Assembly (NCBI GenBank): GCA_025353015.1
Contig: JANXRM010000438.1
Location: 1 to 37,414, forward strand
Reading direction: 5' to 3'
Source of the DNA: Hyphomicrobiales bacterium
GTDB lineage: Bacteria; Pseudomonadota; Alphaproteobacteria; Rhizobiales; Hyphomicrobiaceae
Length of the DNA stretch: 37,414 nt
Shown here: piece after piece, positions 24,142-33,061 of the stretch
Numbering within the stretch: position 1 is the first letter of the stretch
How the letters are laid out: the number at the start of each line of letters is the position of its first letter
Notes under the pieces: model-generated
What the model saw: the letters and a program-made list of their open reading frames with translations, nothing else
Told to the model about the DNA's origin: nothing
Database searches by the model: none
Translations under genes and position numbers: made by a program

Positions 24142-24882
24142 ATGGACAGCAAGATCGACATCTTCACACTCATTTTCTTGGTCCTGGCCGTCATTATCAT
24201 CTTGAAATTGCGCAGCGTTCTCGGCCGGCGCACGGATGACGACGAAATCAGGCGGCAGCGTTTCGACGAGCAGGCACGAACCGCGGCCGCCGAAGCGCGC
24301 GACAAGGTCGTCATGATGCCGCGCCGGCCAGGCTCTGCCACGGATGCCATGGCCGACGGCGCCGCCGCGACCGATACGGCTTTGGCTGATGCCGAACAGA
24401 AGATCCGGACGTTTGCCGCCGGCAATCCACCGCTGATCGATGGGCTGCTGGCGCTGCATCGGGTGGACGCCACGTTCGACCCCGAGCATTTCATGCTCGG
24501 CGCCAAGCAGGCCTATGAGATGATCGTCACGTCCTTCGCCGAGGGAAACCGCAAAACCTTGCGCAATCTTCTCAGCCGCGAGGTCTATGAGGGCTTTATC
24601 GCGGCCATCGGCGAGCGAGAGGGCCGCGGCGATCAAATCGATCAAAGCTTCGTCGGCATCAACAAGGCCGAGCTGATGGAAATCGACATGAAGAAGAGTA
24701 CAGCCCAAATCACGGTCAAATTCGTCAGCGAACTCATTACGGCGACGCGCGACAAGGCGGGGACGGTGTTGGCTGGTGACCCTAAGAAAATCAAGGAAGT
24801 CATCGACATCTGGACATTCGCCCGCGATACAACGGCGCGCGATCCGAACTGGAAGCTGGTCGCCACGCAAGCGCCGAACTGA
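24142..24882 (+). CDS. Tim44/TimA-like domain protein, membrane-anchored
   Basis: The 246-residue product has one N-terminal membrane helix (IDIFTLIFLVLAVIIILKL), a charged linker of about 75 residues, and a Tim44-like C-terminal domain at about 105-242, recognisable from DPEHFMLGAKQAYEMIVTSF, LRNLLSREVYEGF and VIDIWTFARDTTARDPNWKL. In mitochondria Tim44 tethers the import motor to the membrane. The alphaproteobacterial relatives are probably membrane-anchored adaptors, but their role is not settled. It lies 36 bases before mltA and two genes before smr, a conserved order in Rhizobiales. The ribosome-binding site is weak. Confidence 0.92.
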   Translation: MDSKIDIFTLIFLVLAVIIILKLRSVLGRRTDDDEIRRQRFDEQARTAAAEARDKVVMMPRRPGSATDAMADGAAATDTALADAEQKIRTFAAGNPPLIDGLLALHRVDATFDPEHFMLGAKQAYEMIVTSFAEGNRKTLRNLLSREVYEGFIAAIGEREGRGDQIDQSFVGINKAELMEIDMKKSTAQITVKFVSELITATRDKAGTVLAGDPKKIKEVIDIWTFARDTTARDPNWKLVATQAPN

Positions 24883-24918
24883 CCGGCGGCTCAGCTCGGA
24901 TCGATCCGGGAGAACGGG

Positions 24919-26247
24919 TTGGAAGAGAGCAGCAATCCAGGGACGTTCAAGCCACGGCAGGCGGCATCAGCAACAGTGCATCTGTTGGCGGTTGGGCTGC
25001 TGCTGTTGTCTACTCCTCTTTCGGCAAACTCACCCGCGATGACCGGAGAGCGACCTGTGCCCCAATCCGGCTCGACCACGACAGACGCCGGCGCCGCTGC
25101 AAAATCAACGCCGGTCAGTTACGTTCAAGTGCCGTTCGCGAATTTGCCGGGCTGGGCCGATGATGATCACCTCGCGGCCCTAAGGGCCTTCCGCGTCTCC
25201 TGCCCGAAGGTCCTCGCAACCGCGAAGGAGGCTGGCAAAGGAATGCGGCTCATCCCATCGCCCCACCTTTTAGCCGCATGCGAGGTTGCGTTGCGGTTGC
25301 CGGTGAAGATCACGGCCAAGGCTGCGGGCACGTTCTTCGAGGCGCACTTCACGGCCGAGCGCGTTGTCCACGCGACGCCAAATGGGCTCATGACCGGCTA
25401 TTACGAGCCGCTTCTTGCCGGATCGCGTGTCCGCGAAGGCCGCTTCCAGACCCCCATCCTTCGGCGGCCCCCCGACCTTGTCAACTTGGTCGACGAAGCG
25501 AGCCGTGGTGCGGTCGGAAATAAACTTAGCCATGCCCGCGCGACCGCGGCCGGCCCGGTTCTCTATGCCACCCGCGCCGAGATCGAAGCCGGTGCGCTCA
25601 ATGCCCACAAGCTGGACCTGTTCTATCTGGCTGATGCGGTCGACGTCTTCTTCCTGCAAATCCAGGGCTCCGGCCGCATTAAGCTTGCGGACGGCAGCAT
25701 CGTCCGCGTGCAATACGACGGCAAGAACGGGCATCCCTACACCTCGATTGGCCGCTATCTGATCGACAAGGGCTTGCTTGCTGCGGACAAGATGTCGATG
25801 GCGGCGCTGGGCACGTGGCTGCGCGCGGATCCGAGCCGCGGCGCCCAGGTCATGCAGCAAAACATGTCCTACGTTTTCTTTCGCGAAATGCCGCCCGGTG
25901 CCGAAGGCCCGCTGGGCGCGCTGGACATTCCGCTCACTCCGGGCCGCAGCTTGGCCGTCGACAGCAGTTTCAATACGCTCGGCGCGCCGGTTTATGTCAG
26001 CGCACCAACTTTGACGCATGCCGTGAAAGGCAAGCCGTATAACCGTCTCATGATCGCACAGGACGTCGGCTCCGCGATCCGCGGGCCGGAACGGGGCGAT
26101 ATCTATTTCGGGTCGGGCGAGGCTGCAGGCCGGCTCGCGGGTATCACCAAGCATCCAGGCCATCTATTTTTGCTGCGAGCACGCCCGCCGGGCGATGGAC
26201 ACGCCGCAGACGGCAACAAAACCGCACCCCAGCGGCCGCAACAATGA
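24919..26247 (+). CDS. mltA: Membrane-bound lytic murein transglycosylase A (MltA)
   Basis: MltA cuts peptidoglycan between MurNAc and GlcNAc with formation of the 1,6-anhydro product. The 442-residue product starts at TTG with GGGAGA upstream. An N-terminal hydrophobic stretch (HLLAVGLLLLSTPLSANSPA) suggests export, and no lipobox Cys is seen. The MltA domain follows, with FFEAHFTAERV, GLMTGYYEPLLAGSR and DVFFLQIQGSGRI (about 110-250). The C-terminal 3D domain holds IAQDVGSAIRGPERGDIYFG with the likely catalytic Asp. The mltA stop overlaps the smr start by four bases (ATGA). Confidence 0.95.
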   Translation: MEESSNPGTFKPRQAASATVHLLAVGLLLLSTPLSANSPAMTGERPVPQSGSTTTDAGAAAKSTPVSYVQVPFANLPGWADDDHLAALRAFRVSCPKVLATAKEAGKGMRLIPSPHLLAACEVALRLPVKITAKAAGTFFEAHFTAERVVHATPNGLMTGYYEPLLAGSRVREGRFQTPILRRPPDLVNLVDEASRGAVGNKLSHARATAAGPVLYATRAEIEAGALNAHKLDLFYLADAVDVFFLQIQGSGRIKLADGSIVRVQYDGKNGHPYTSIGRYLIDKGLLAADKMSMAALGTWLRADPSRGAQVMQQNMSYVFFREMPPGAEGPLGALDIPLTPGRSLAVDSSFNTLGAPVYVSAPTLTHAVKGKPYNRLMIAQDVGSAIRGPERGDIYFGSGEAAGRLAGITKHPGHLFLLRARPPGDGHAADGNKTAPQRPQQ

Positions 26248-26969
26248 CACGCGGTCGCATCGGGGTGGGAGGTGACGGGGGCAACAATGGCGAGCGCAAG
26301 CGTCGCCAAGGCATTGGCACACTTGGAAAACCCGAAAAAAAAGGTGCGCTCACGGCCGAAGACAGAGATCTCTGGCAGAAGCTCGCGGAATCGGTGGAGC
26401 CGCTCAACGAGATGAAGCCGCGGGTTCGCGACGGTGACCGGTCCGGGCTGGATCTGGCTGTATCACGGACCGAACCCGGCACGCCGGAGCGCCACTCGCA
26501 GTATGCGCCTTCGCGAACGACGTCCGGACCGGAGCCATTTCGCGCGCCTCTACCGCCGCAAAAAGCTCCACCTCCCTTGGCGCCATTCGATCGGAAGCGG
26601 TCGCGGCGCATCGCCTCGGGACGCATCGAGATCGAGGCGCGCTTGGACCTGCACGGCGCAAGGCAAGCCGAGGCCTATGGCCGTTTCCGCGCGTTTATTC
26701 TGGATAGCGTCGCCCGGGGCATGTCGACCGTGCTCGTCGTGACCGGCAAAGGCAATTCACGTCCACGCAACAACACCGGCTTGGACTGGGAGGATTATGG
26801 GTCATCTGGCACGGAACGCGGCGTTCTCAGGCGGAGCGTGCCGTTGTGGCTCGAGGAACCGGAACTGCGCCTGCTCGTTGCGAGCTATACTGCGGCCGAC
26901 ATCAAGCACGGCGGCGACGGCGCGCTCTATATTCATTTGCGCCGGCGCCGCGACTGGCGCGAGCCTTGA
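26244..26969 (+). CDS. Smr-domain protein
   Basis: The 241-residue product has a C-terminal Smr domain (about 130-238) with the three family motifs: LDLHGARQAEAY, VVTGKGNS and IKHGGDGALYIHLRRRR. Smr domains of this small type (MutS2/Sde2-like, E. coli SmrA/SmrB) are nucleases or nucleic-acid binders; SmrB cleaves mRNA at collided ribosomes. The first 125 residues are Pro- and charge-rich and probably disordered. The start codon overlaps the mltA stop, so the genes are translationally coupled. Which activity applies here is not known. Confidence 0.92.
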   Translation: MTRGRIGVGGDGGNNGERKRRQGIGTLGKPEKKGALTAEDRDLWQKLAESVEPLNEMKPRVRDGDRSGLDLAVSRTEPGTPERHSQYAPSRTTSGPEPFRAPLPPQKAPPPLAPFDRKRSRRIASGRIEIEARLDLHGARQAEAYGRFRAFILDSVARGMSTVLVVTGKGNSRPRNNTGLDWEDYGSSGTERGVLRRSVPLWLEEPELRLLVASYTAADIKHGGDGALYIHLRRRRDWREP

Positions 26970-26992
26970 CGCGCACGCGGAAACGTTCCGGC

Positions 26993-27682
26993 CTAGATGT
27001 TGAACCAATGCCGGATCTTGAGCCTCAGCCAGCCGGGCTCGCTTGGCGCTGGACCGTTGAGCTTCAGGTACGCATGGGCTGCCGCCAATTGAGCCCGCAA
27101 CTTGGGGGCTTCGACCCCACCGGCCGCCTGATTGACGTCGTCGAGATTGCGCGCCCAGATCCGCTCCGGATTGGCGGGATCAATCACGGCCACGAAGGGA
27201 ATGGACTTGATCTTGGCGCCACCTGCGCGCTTCAAAGTCCAAGCCAAGGCTGCTTCGCCGCTCGGAATATCGGCTTTTTTGCCTTTGTAGACGGTCGATA
27301 AGCCGATCTCGATGTGATGGAATGTGCGGCCGTAATCGAGGGCGTCCCCGGCCCGGCCCAGGACCTCGGTCGTCGGCAACAGCTTTTGCAAGGTCGCGCA
27401 CCACGGACACCACGTGGCGCCAAAGGTCACCAGCAACAGTTTCCCCGAGGCCTTTGCGTCGAAAAGGCCCCTCGCGTAGATCGCCATTTGATCGGCACAG
27501 ACCTGATAGGCAGCATCGCTCGGCCGCGATTGTTTGCCAGCCCGCGCCGCATCCTCCAGGCAAGGTTCCGCCGGTTTGAAGACATACCCATCAGGTGGAA
27601 GTTGCTGCGCTGTTGCAGACAGGGCGCCGGCCGCTTCTACGGAAATCGCGAGAACCAACGATATCAGAGCACGATAGAGCAT
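26993..27682 (-). CDS. Periplasmic thioredoxin-fold protein
   Basis: The 229-residue product has a signal peptide (MLYRALISLVLAISVEAAGA, cleavage near ATAQQ) and a thioredoxin fold with the active site ATWCPWCATLQK (Cys92 and Cys95) after the strand KLLLVTF. Two further cysteines (about 41 and 62) precede it and could pair. The cis-Pro region is probably IKSIPFVAVID. It is likely a periplasmic dithiol-disulfide protein with an unknown partner. The ATG at 27682 gives the signal peptide and has GAGG upstream; the frame opens further but that part looks non-coding. It converges with smr and is divergent from the phosphatase gene. Confidence 0.85.
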   Translation of the reverse strand: MLYRALISLVLAISVEAAGALSATAQQLPPDGYVFKPAEPCLEDAARAGKQSRPSDAAYQVCADQMAIYARGLFDAKASGKLLLVTFGATWCPWCATLQKLLPTTEVLGRAGDALDYGRTFHHIEIGLSTVYKGKKADIPSGEAALAWTLKRAGGAKIKSIPFVAVIDPANPERIWARNLDDVNQAAGGVEAPKLRAQLAAAHAYLKLNGPAPSEPGWLRLKIRHWFNI

Positions 27683-27943
27683 GGGACAGCCTCGCGATGA
27701 ACAGCTTGGGATACGGCATAGCATCGACCGTGCCAGTCGGATTCGCCGGCATGTGGCAGGACAACAGACATTGCCGGGCGCCGCTGTGTTCTGCGTCACA
27801 GGGGAGGGACGTGCCAGTCGTCCGCAGCCTGCGGCCATTTTGCGGCCTGTGCCGTCATGCGAATTCAGGCAAAGGGATGAAGCGGTCGAGCGGACCCAGG
27901 GCATTCAAGCGGGTCGAGGCCCGGGAACAAGGGCGGACAGAAC

Positions 27944-28768
27944 GTGCCATCGGTTGATCTCGATCGAGTTGCGACACTGATGCGGGAGGTCGCCGCAGAG
28001 GTCATCATGCCCCGGTGGCGCAATCTCGCGGCCCATGAAATCGGCAGCAAATCCAATCCCCGCGACATCGTCACGATCGCTGACCGGGAAGCCGAGGCGC
28101 TGCTGACGACGCATCTCGGCGCCCTTTTGCCGGGGTCGCATGTCATCGGCGAGGAAGCGGTCTCGGCCGATCCGGGGCTGCTGCAACTGTTTCGGAGTTC
28201 CGAACCGGTCTGGGTCATCGATCCCATCGATGGGACGAGAAAATTCACCGAGGGCCAAACCATCTTCGATGTGATGGTGGCACTCGTCCAGGGCGGACGC
28301 GGGGTTGCCGGCTGGATTTATGCGCCAGCCGAGAACGACTTTCTGATGGGCGAGGCCGGTGGTGGCGTCTTCCGGCAGCAGGGACAGGGCGCGCGCGAGC
28401 GAGTTTCAGCCCCTTCGCGGACGGCGCTTGCCGACCTTACGGGGATCGTTACGTCGCAGGGGTTCCTCAATCGGAGAATGCAAGATCCCGAGGTCGTGCG
28501 ATCCCAGTTCCGCGGCTACGTCAGGCATACCTGTGCCGGGCACAATTACACACGACTACTCAAGGGCGAGTGCGATTTTCTCATCAATCTGGCGACCTTG
28601 CCGTGGGATCATCTGCCGGGACTGACGCTCGCAGGCGAGGCCGGCTTCACTCATGCTCGCCTGGATGGTGCTGTCTTCGATCCACTGGACCAGAAAGGCG
28701 GCATTCTGATCGCCCCAGACCTAAAGAGCTGGCGGGAGATCAAGGCCGCGCTCGTTCCGGGATCATGA
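27944..28768 (+). CDS. Inositol monophosphatase family protein
   Basis: The 274-residue product is a magnesium-dependent phosphatase of the IMPase/HisN/CysQ superfamily. The metal-site motifs are visible: DIVTIADREAE, HVIGEEAV, WVIDPIDGTRKFTEG and, near the C-terminus, LPWDHLPGLTLAGEAGF in the place of the usual WDxAAG. The Leu-Pro after WDH is a local variant. The substrate could be inositol phosphate, histidinol phosphate or PAP, and the sequence does not decide. The start is GTG at 27944, with AAGGGCGGA upstream. It is followed, after 188 bases, by the liv binding-protein gene. Confidence 0.9.
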   Translation: MPSVDLDRVATLMREVAAEVIMPRWRNLAAHEIGSKSNPRDIVTIADREAEALLTTHLGALLPGSHVIGEEAVSADPGLLQLFRSSEPVWVIDPIDGTRKFTEGQTIFDVMVALVQGGRGVAGWIYAPAENDFLMGEAGGGVFRQQGQGARERVSAPSRTALADLTGIVTSQGFLNRRMQDPEVVRSQFRGYVRHTCAGHNYTRLLKGECDFLINLATLPWDHLPGLTLAGEAGFTHARLDGAVFDPLDQKGGILIAPDLKSWREIKAALVPGS

Positions 28769-28956
28769 ACCGGACATCGGCGCCTGATCGATGATGCTAT
28801 TGCGCCACATCGCGCACGCTGATTCTGTTCTTTTGCTGACGAACGCGACAAAGTCACACAGACGGGCTAAATCGCAGGGTCGATATAAGGAAGGATCGAG
28901 CGGATGAATTTTCGCCGGTCAGCTTAACAGAGCTGGTAAGGGAGCTGGAGACCGTC

Positions 28957-30204
28957 ATGTTTCGAAATATTGGGAAATTGGCCGTTACCGGTCTGGTGTT
29001 GGCAACCGTCGCAGCACCCTCGGCATCAGCACAGGACAAGGTCAAGATCGGCGCCATCTATCCGCTCAGCGGCAACGCGGCGAGCGCCGGCAACTCGTCG
29101 AAGGCTGCCATCGAGTTGGCGGTCGAGATCGTCAATGGCAATTTCCCAGATCTCAAGGATCTGCCGCTCGCGACGACGGAAGGGCTGCCCAACCTGAAGG
29201 GCGCGAAGATCGAAGTCATCTTTGCCGACAATCAGGGAACGCCCGCGGCCGGTCAAAATCAGACCTTGCGGCTGATCACCGAGGAAAAGGTGCACGCCCT
29301 TCTCGGTGCCTATCAATCGGGCATTACCGTGACAGCCAGCGCCATGGCCGAGCGCCACGGCATTCCATTCCTGACGCCGGAATCTGTTGCGTCCGACCTG
29401 ACCGAGCGTGGGTTCAAGTGGTTCTTCCGCTCGACACCGGTCGCTGCCGATTTCGCGCGCTCCTATTCCGAGCTGTTGCGGGAGCAGAAGGCCGCCGGCC
29501 GCAAGATCGAGACGATCGCGCTGGTCAACGAGAACACCGAATACGGCAATTCCGTTTCGAAGGTGATCAAGGACGTCTTTATCAAGGACGGCATCCCAAT
29601 CACGACCCAGATCAGTTACTCGGCCAATACGACGGACGTGCAGCCGCAGGTTCTGCAGCTGAAGGAGAAAAATCCCGACGTTGTGCTCTTCATCTCCTAC
29701 ACGTCGGACGCCATTCTCTATGCCAAGACCATGAAGGATCTGGATTGGAAGCCGGCAATCATGATTGCCGACAACGCTGGATTCAATGATCCCTCGTTCG
29801 TGAGGACCTCCGGGGCGCTTGTCGAAGGCCTGATCAACCGTTCCGCCTTTGCAGCGGGTAAGCCCGGCTCCATCTCCGCAGTGATCAACGAGATGTTCAA
29901 AAAGAAGACCGGCAACGATCTCGACGACCCGTCGGCGCGCGCTATGCAGGGCTTGCTCATCCTGGCAGATGCGATCAACCGGGCCGGCTCGACCGAGCCT
30001 GCAAAGATCCAGGAAGCAATGAAAGCGACGGACCTCAAGGCCGAGCAACTCGTGACCGGTTACAAGGGCGTGAAGTTCGACGAGAAGGGGCAGAATGTTC
30101 TCGCGTCGAGCCTGATCACACAGATGACGGGCGGCAAATACGTGCCGGTCTGGCCGAAAGAATCGGCAACGGCTGAGATCGTTCTGCCGTATAAGGGTTG
30201 GTAA
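28957..30204 (+). CDS. Branched-chain amino acid-type ABC transporter, periplasmic binding protein
   Basis: The 415-residue product is a type I periplasmic binding protein of the LivK/leucine-binding family. A signal peptide (about 1-25, ending PSASAQ) is followed by KVKIGAIYPLSGNAASAGNS and the usual two-lobe pattern, with ADNQGTPAAGQNQ, GAYQSGITVTAS and NENTEYGNSV. It delivers its ligand to the LivHM permease encoded next. The ligand may be leucine, isoleucine or valine, but relatives bind amides, urea or aromatic acids. GGAG sits upstream of the ATG. A 265-base gap separates it from livH, so the binding protein may have its own transcript end. Confidence 0.92.
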   Translation: MFRNIGKLAVTGLVLATVAAPSASAQDKVKIGAIYPLSGNAASAGNSSKAAIELAVEIVNGNFPDLKDLPLATTEGLPNLKGAKIEVIFADNQGTPAAGQNQTLRLITEEKVHALLGAYQSGITVTASAMAERHGIPFLTPESVASDLTERGFKWFFRSTPVAADFARSYSELLREQKAAGRKIETIALVNENTEYGNSVSKVIKDVFIKDGIPITTQISYSANTTDVQPQVLQLKEKNPDVVLFISYTSDAILYAKTMKDLDWKPAIMIADNAGFNDPSFVRTSGALVEGLINRSAFAAGKPGSISAVINEMFKKKTGNDLDDPSARAMQGLLILADAINRAGSTEPAKIQEAMKATDLKAEQLVTGYKGVKFDEKGQNVLASSLITQMTGGKYVPVWPKESATAEIVLPYKGW

Positions 30205-30306
30205 TCGATTCGGTGCATGTTGCAGCGCGGCGATACTGACCCCCGATACATGGGGATCGGCGCTCGTTGTGCAAGCGCAAGCGGGCAGATGCGGTCTTAA
30301 CCGACG

Positions 30307-30340
30307 CGGTCGTAGCTTCGGTTCGGTCGTAGCTTCGGTT
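30307..30340 (+). repeat. Perfect 17-bp tandem duplication
   Basis: CGGTCGTAGCTTCGGTT is repeated twice head to tail with no mismatch in the gap between the binding-protein gene and livH. It may be a recent slippage duplication or a regulatory element; nothing else in the gap is recognisable. Confidence 0.8.
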
Positions 30341-30469
30341 TTGGTGTGTGCTCCAAGATGTTTGTTGGCGGTCACGGGTCGAATCCGGCCGCCCGGGACT
30401 TGCTTCCTGCGGGACTTGCGTCCTGAACGCCCGCGTGCCGCGTGCTGCTTAAGAAGGCGATGAAACGGC

Positions 30470-31333
30470 ATGTCGAACACGCTCTTGCAAGTCATCGTCA
30501 GCGGACTGTTGCTCGGGGCCGTCTACGCGCTCTTCTCGTCCGGTTTGACGCTCATCTGGGGCATGATGAACGTGGTGAACTTCGCGCACGGCGAGTTCGT
30601 CATGCTGGCGATGTACGTGGCGTTCATGGTTTACACGAGCCTCGGCTTGGGGCCCGCCGCGTCCGTGCCGATCGCCGCCATGGCGTTGGCGGCTGTCGGC
30701 ATGGCAAGCTATTTCTTGCTCGTCCGGCACATCATGAAGGGGCCGATGCTCGCCCAGATTCTGGGCACCTTCGGGCTCTCGCTTTTCTTGCGCTACTCGG
30801 CCTTCTGGTGGTTCGGGTCGGATTTCCGCACGCTGCCGGATACGTTGGTCGGCTCACCGTTTCAATTCGCCGGGCTGCGCCTTGACGCGCCAAGGTTGCT
30901 GGCCGGCGTGGTGGCGCTTTTCGTAACACTGGGACTGCATCTCATCTTGACCAGAACATCGCTCGGCAGCCGTATGCTTGCCGTGTCCGAGGATGCGACC
31001 GCCGCGCAGCTCATGGGTATACGTCCCGAGCGCATGCAGGCCGCCGCATGGGGGCTCGCTGCCGGTGCAACCGGAATTGCCGGCGCGCTAATTGCCACCT
31101 TTTTCTACACCTCGCCGACGGTCGGTGAAACCTTGGCCATCGTCGCCTTCGTGACGGTTTCACTCGGCGGCTTCGGCAGCGTGCCCGGTGCCCTGGTTGC
31201 CGGTTTGCTGATCGGCCTTGTCGAGTCCGTTTCGGCCTACAAGCTTGGGCCCGTCTACAAGGACGTGGTCGTTTACTCGTTGTTCGTGCTGGTGCTCTGG
31301 TGCAGGCCGCAGGGCCTGATGGGGAAGATGTGA
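30470..31333 (+). CDS. livH: Branched-chain amino acid ABC transporter permease LivH
   Basis: The 287-residue product is a multi-helix inner-membrane permease of the LivH type. The conserved segment SSGLTLIWGMMNVVNFAHGEFVML (split here as the family's GLTLI...NFAHGE motif) lies at about 24-47, and SVSLGGFGSVPGALVAGLLI at about 225-245 is the EAA-like region that contacts the ATPases. It forms a heterodimer with LivM. Its stop TGA shares one base with the livM start (TGATG), so translation is coupled. Confidence 0.94.
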   Translation: MSNTLLQVIVSGLLLGAVYALFSSGLTLIWGMMNVVNFAHGEFVMLAMYVAFMVYTSLGLGPAASVPIAAMALAAVGMASYFLLVRHIMKGPMLAQILGTFGLSLFLRYSAFWWFGSDFRTLPDTLVGSPFQFAGLRLDAPRLLAGVVALFVTLGLHLILTRTSLGSRMLAVSEDATAAQLMGIRPERMQAAAWGLAAGATGIAGALIATFFYTSPTVGETLAIVAFVTVSLGGFGSVPGALVAGLLIGLVESVSAYKLGPVYKDVVVYSLFVLVLWCRPQGLMGKM

Positions 31334-32331
31334 TGCAGCACCGATTTTTCTGGATCGCCGTCGGCGTTCTCGCGTTGGCTTATCCGATCCTGACGATGCC
31401 CTTCCCGGTCTACCAGCGTTTGGGCGCCTTGGTATTGCTTGCCGCCATCGGGGCATCGGCCTGGAACGTCGTCGGTGGGTATGCGGGCCAAGTGTCGGTC
31501 GGTCATGCGATCTTTTTCGGGATCGGCGCCTATTCTGCTGTCCTTGGATACCACTACCTGGGCTTGCCGCCGATCCTCGGTGTGCCGCTCGGCATGATCG
31601 TGTGCATCGCCATTGCCGCGGTGATCGGCGTGCCGACGCTCAAGCTTTCCGGCCACTACTTCAGCATGGCAACGATTGCCGTCGCCGAACTTGTGCGGGT
31701 GCTCGTGCCAACATTTGACTCCCTCGGTGGCGCGCAAGGCCTTTCCGGCCCGACGTTGCCCCGTACTGTGCTCGACCTCTCATTCACGTCGGCGATGCCC
31801 TACTATTACTTGTTCCTTACAGTGCTGGTCGCCATCCTGTTCGTCACGTGGCGGATCGAGAACAGCCGGATGGGCTTTTATCTCCGCGCCATCAAGGACA
31901 GCGAACGTGCCGCGCGCTCGCTCGGCGTAGAAGCCGGCCGCTACAAGCTTTACGCCTACATGCTCAGCGCCGCGATGACGGCCATGGCCGGCGGTCTCTA
32001 TTTGACGATGATCGGTTTCGTCGACCCGGAATCTGGTTTCGGCATTCTCATCTCGGTGAAGATGCTGATCATGGCGGCGCTTGGCGGCGCCGGTGTTCTG
32101 TTCGGCCCCTTGGTCGGCGCGCTGATTCTTGTGCCGCTTGAGGAGATCTCCAACAGCCTGCTCGGCGGCAAGGGGGCTGGTATCACCTACGTCGTTTATG
32201 GCGCCATCATCATCATCATCGCGCGGTTTCTGCCGAATGGTCTTCTGGCGCTTCTCAAGCCGACGCAAGTGAAACCTGCCGATGCGCCTAACGGATCGCC
32301 AGTTGGAGCGGGAGAGAAGCATGCTGCTTGA
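31333..32331 (+). CDS. livM: Branched-chain amino acid ABC transporter permease LivM
   Basis: The 332-residue product is the second permease. It begins MQHRFFWIAVGVLALAYPIL and shows the family blocks WNVVGGYAGQVSVGHAIFFG (about 42-62), YYLFL and RAIKDSERAARSLGVEAGRY (the cytoplasmic coupling region), then LGGAGVLFGPLVGALIL. The ATG at 31333 was chosen because it overlaps the livH stop by one base and gives the usual N-terminus. Its end overlaps the start of livG by 11 bases. Confidence 0.94.
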   Translation: MQHRFFWIAVGVLALAYPILTMPFPVYQRLGALVLLAAIGASAWNVVGGYAGQVSVGHAIFFGIGAYSAVLGYHYLGLPPILGVPLGMIVCIAIAAVIGVPTLKLSGHYFSMATIAVAELVRVLVPTFDSLGGAQGLSGPTLPRTVLDLSFTSAMPYYYLFLTVLVAILFVTWRIENSRMGFYLRAIKDSERAARSLGVEAGRYKLYAYMLSAAMTAMAGGLYLTMIGFVDPESGFGILISVKMLIMAALGGAGVLFGPLVGALILVPLEEISNSLLGGKGAGITYVVYGAIIIIIARFLPNGLLALLKPTQVKPADAPNGSPVGAGEKHAA

Positions 32332-33061
32332 AGCCCGCCACGTTACGAAGGCGTTCGGCGCCTTCAAAGCCGTCGATGACGCGTCTGCGACCGTCGAAAA
32401 GGGCGAGATCCTGGGTCTCATCGGACCTAATGGCGCCGGCAAGTCGACGTTTTTCAACTGCCTGTCCGGTGACACTTTCCCGACTTCGGGCACGGTGCTG
32501 TTTGAAGGCAAAGAGGTCACCGCACTTGCACCGGAAGCCCGCGCCAGGCTCGGCATCGCGCGCACGTTCCAGGTGCCGCTGACATTCGAATCCATGTCGG
32601 TCATCGACAACGTCATGATCGGCGCCTTCCTGCGGACTGCCGACGCTGGGCAGGCGCGCGCCAAAGCGCGGGAGGTCGTCGACCGGGTTGGTCTTGGCGG
32701 CCTCGCCGACACGCCCGCCAAGAGCCTCGGCACGCCCGGCCGAAAGCGTCTTGAAATCGCCCGGGCGCTGGCCTCCGAGCCGAAAGTCCTGCTGCTGGAC
32801 GAAGCCATGGCCGGACTGACGCCGACCGAAGTCCGCTCGGCCATCGAACTGGTGCGGAAAATTCACGCCACTGGCATCACGCTCGTGATCGTCGAGCACA
32901 TCATGGAAGTCATCGTGTCGCTGACAAGCCGCGTCATCGTCTTCCATCAAGGCAAGGAAATTGCCCGTGGCACGCCGAAGGAAGTGACCACCAACGAACG
33001 TGTCATCGAGGCTTATCTCGGCCGGCGCCAGGCGCGGCAGATGGCGGGAGGCAAGGCATGA
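32321..33061 (+). CDS. livG: Branched-chain amino acid ABC transporter ATPase LivG
   Basis: The 246-residue product is an ABC ATPase with Walker A GPNGAGKST (about 35-43), Walker B VLLLDEAMAGL, and the LivG-type C-terminus with EHIMEVI and AYLGRR. The signature region reads SLGTPGRKRLEIARAL, the degenerate form (LPGRK-like) often found in LivG in place of LSGGQ. The ATG at 32321 has GGGAGAG five bases upstream and gives the family N-terminus MLLEARHVTKAFG. The stop overlaps the livF start by four bases. Confidence 0.94.
   Translation: MLLEARHVTKAFGAFKAVDDASATVEKGEILGLIGPNGAGKSTFFNCLSGDTFPTSGTVLFEGKEVTALAPEARARLGIARTFQVPLTFESMSVIDNVMIGAFLRTADAGQARAKAREVVDRVGLGGLADTPAKSLGTPGRKRLEIARALASEPKVLLLDEAMAGLTPTEVRSAIELVRKIHATGITLVIVEHIMEVIVSLTSRVIVFHQGKEIARGTPKEVTTNERVIEAYLGRRQARQMAGGKA

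Noticed and set aside
30205-30300. Possible terminator after the binding-protein gene (CCCC...GGGG near 30241-30255)
   Set aside because: The stem is only four to five base pairs with no T-run.
29026-30495. Leftward open frame of 489 codons opposite the liv binding-protein gene
   Set aside because: It covers the coding strand of a recognised binding protein and has no family motif.
32738-32790. Degenerate ABC signature in LivG taken as a possible inactivating change
   Set aside because: Many LivG proteins carry an LPGRK-like form in place of LSGGQ, so it is not a sign of loss.
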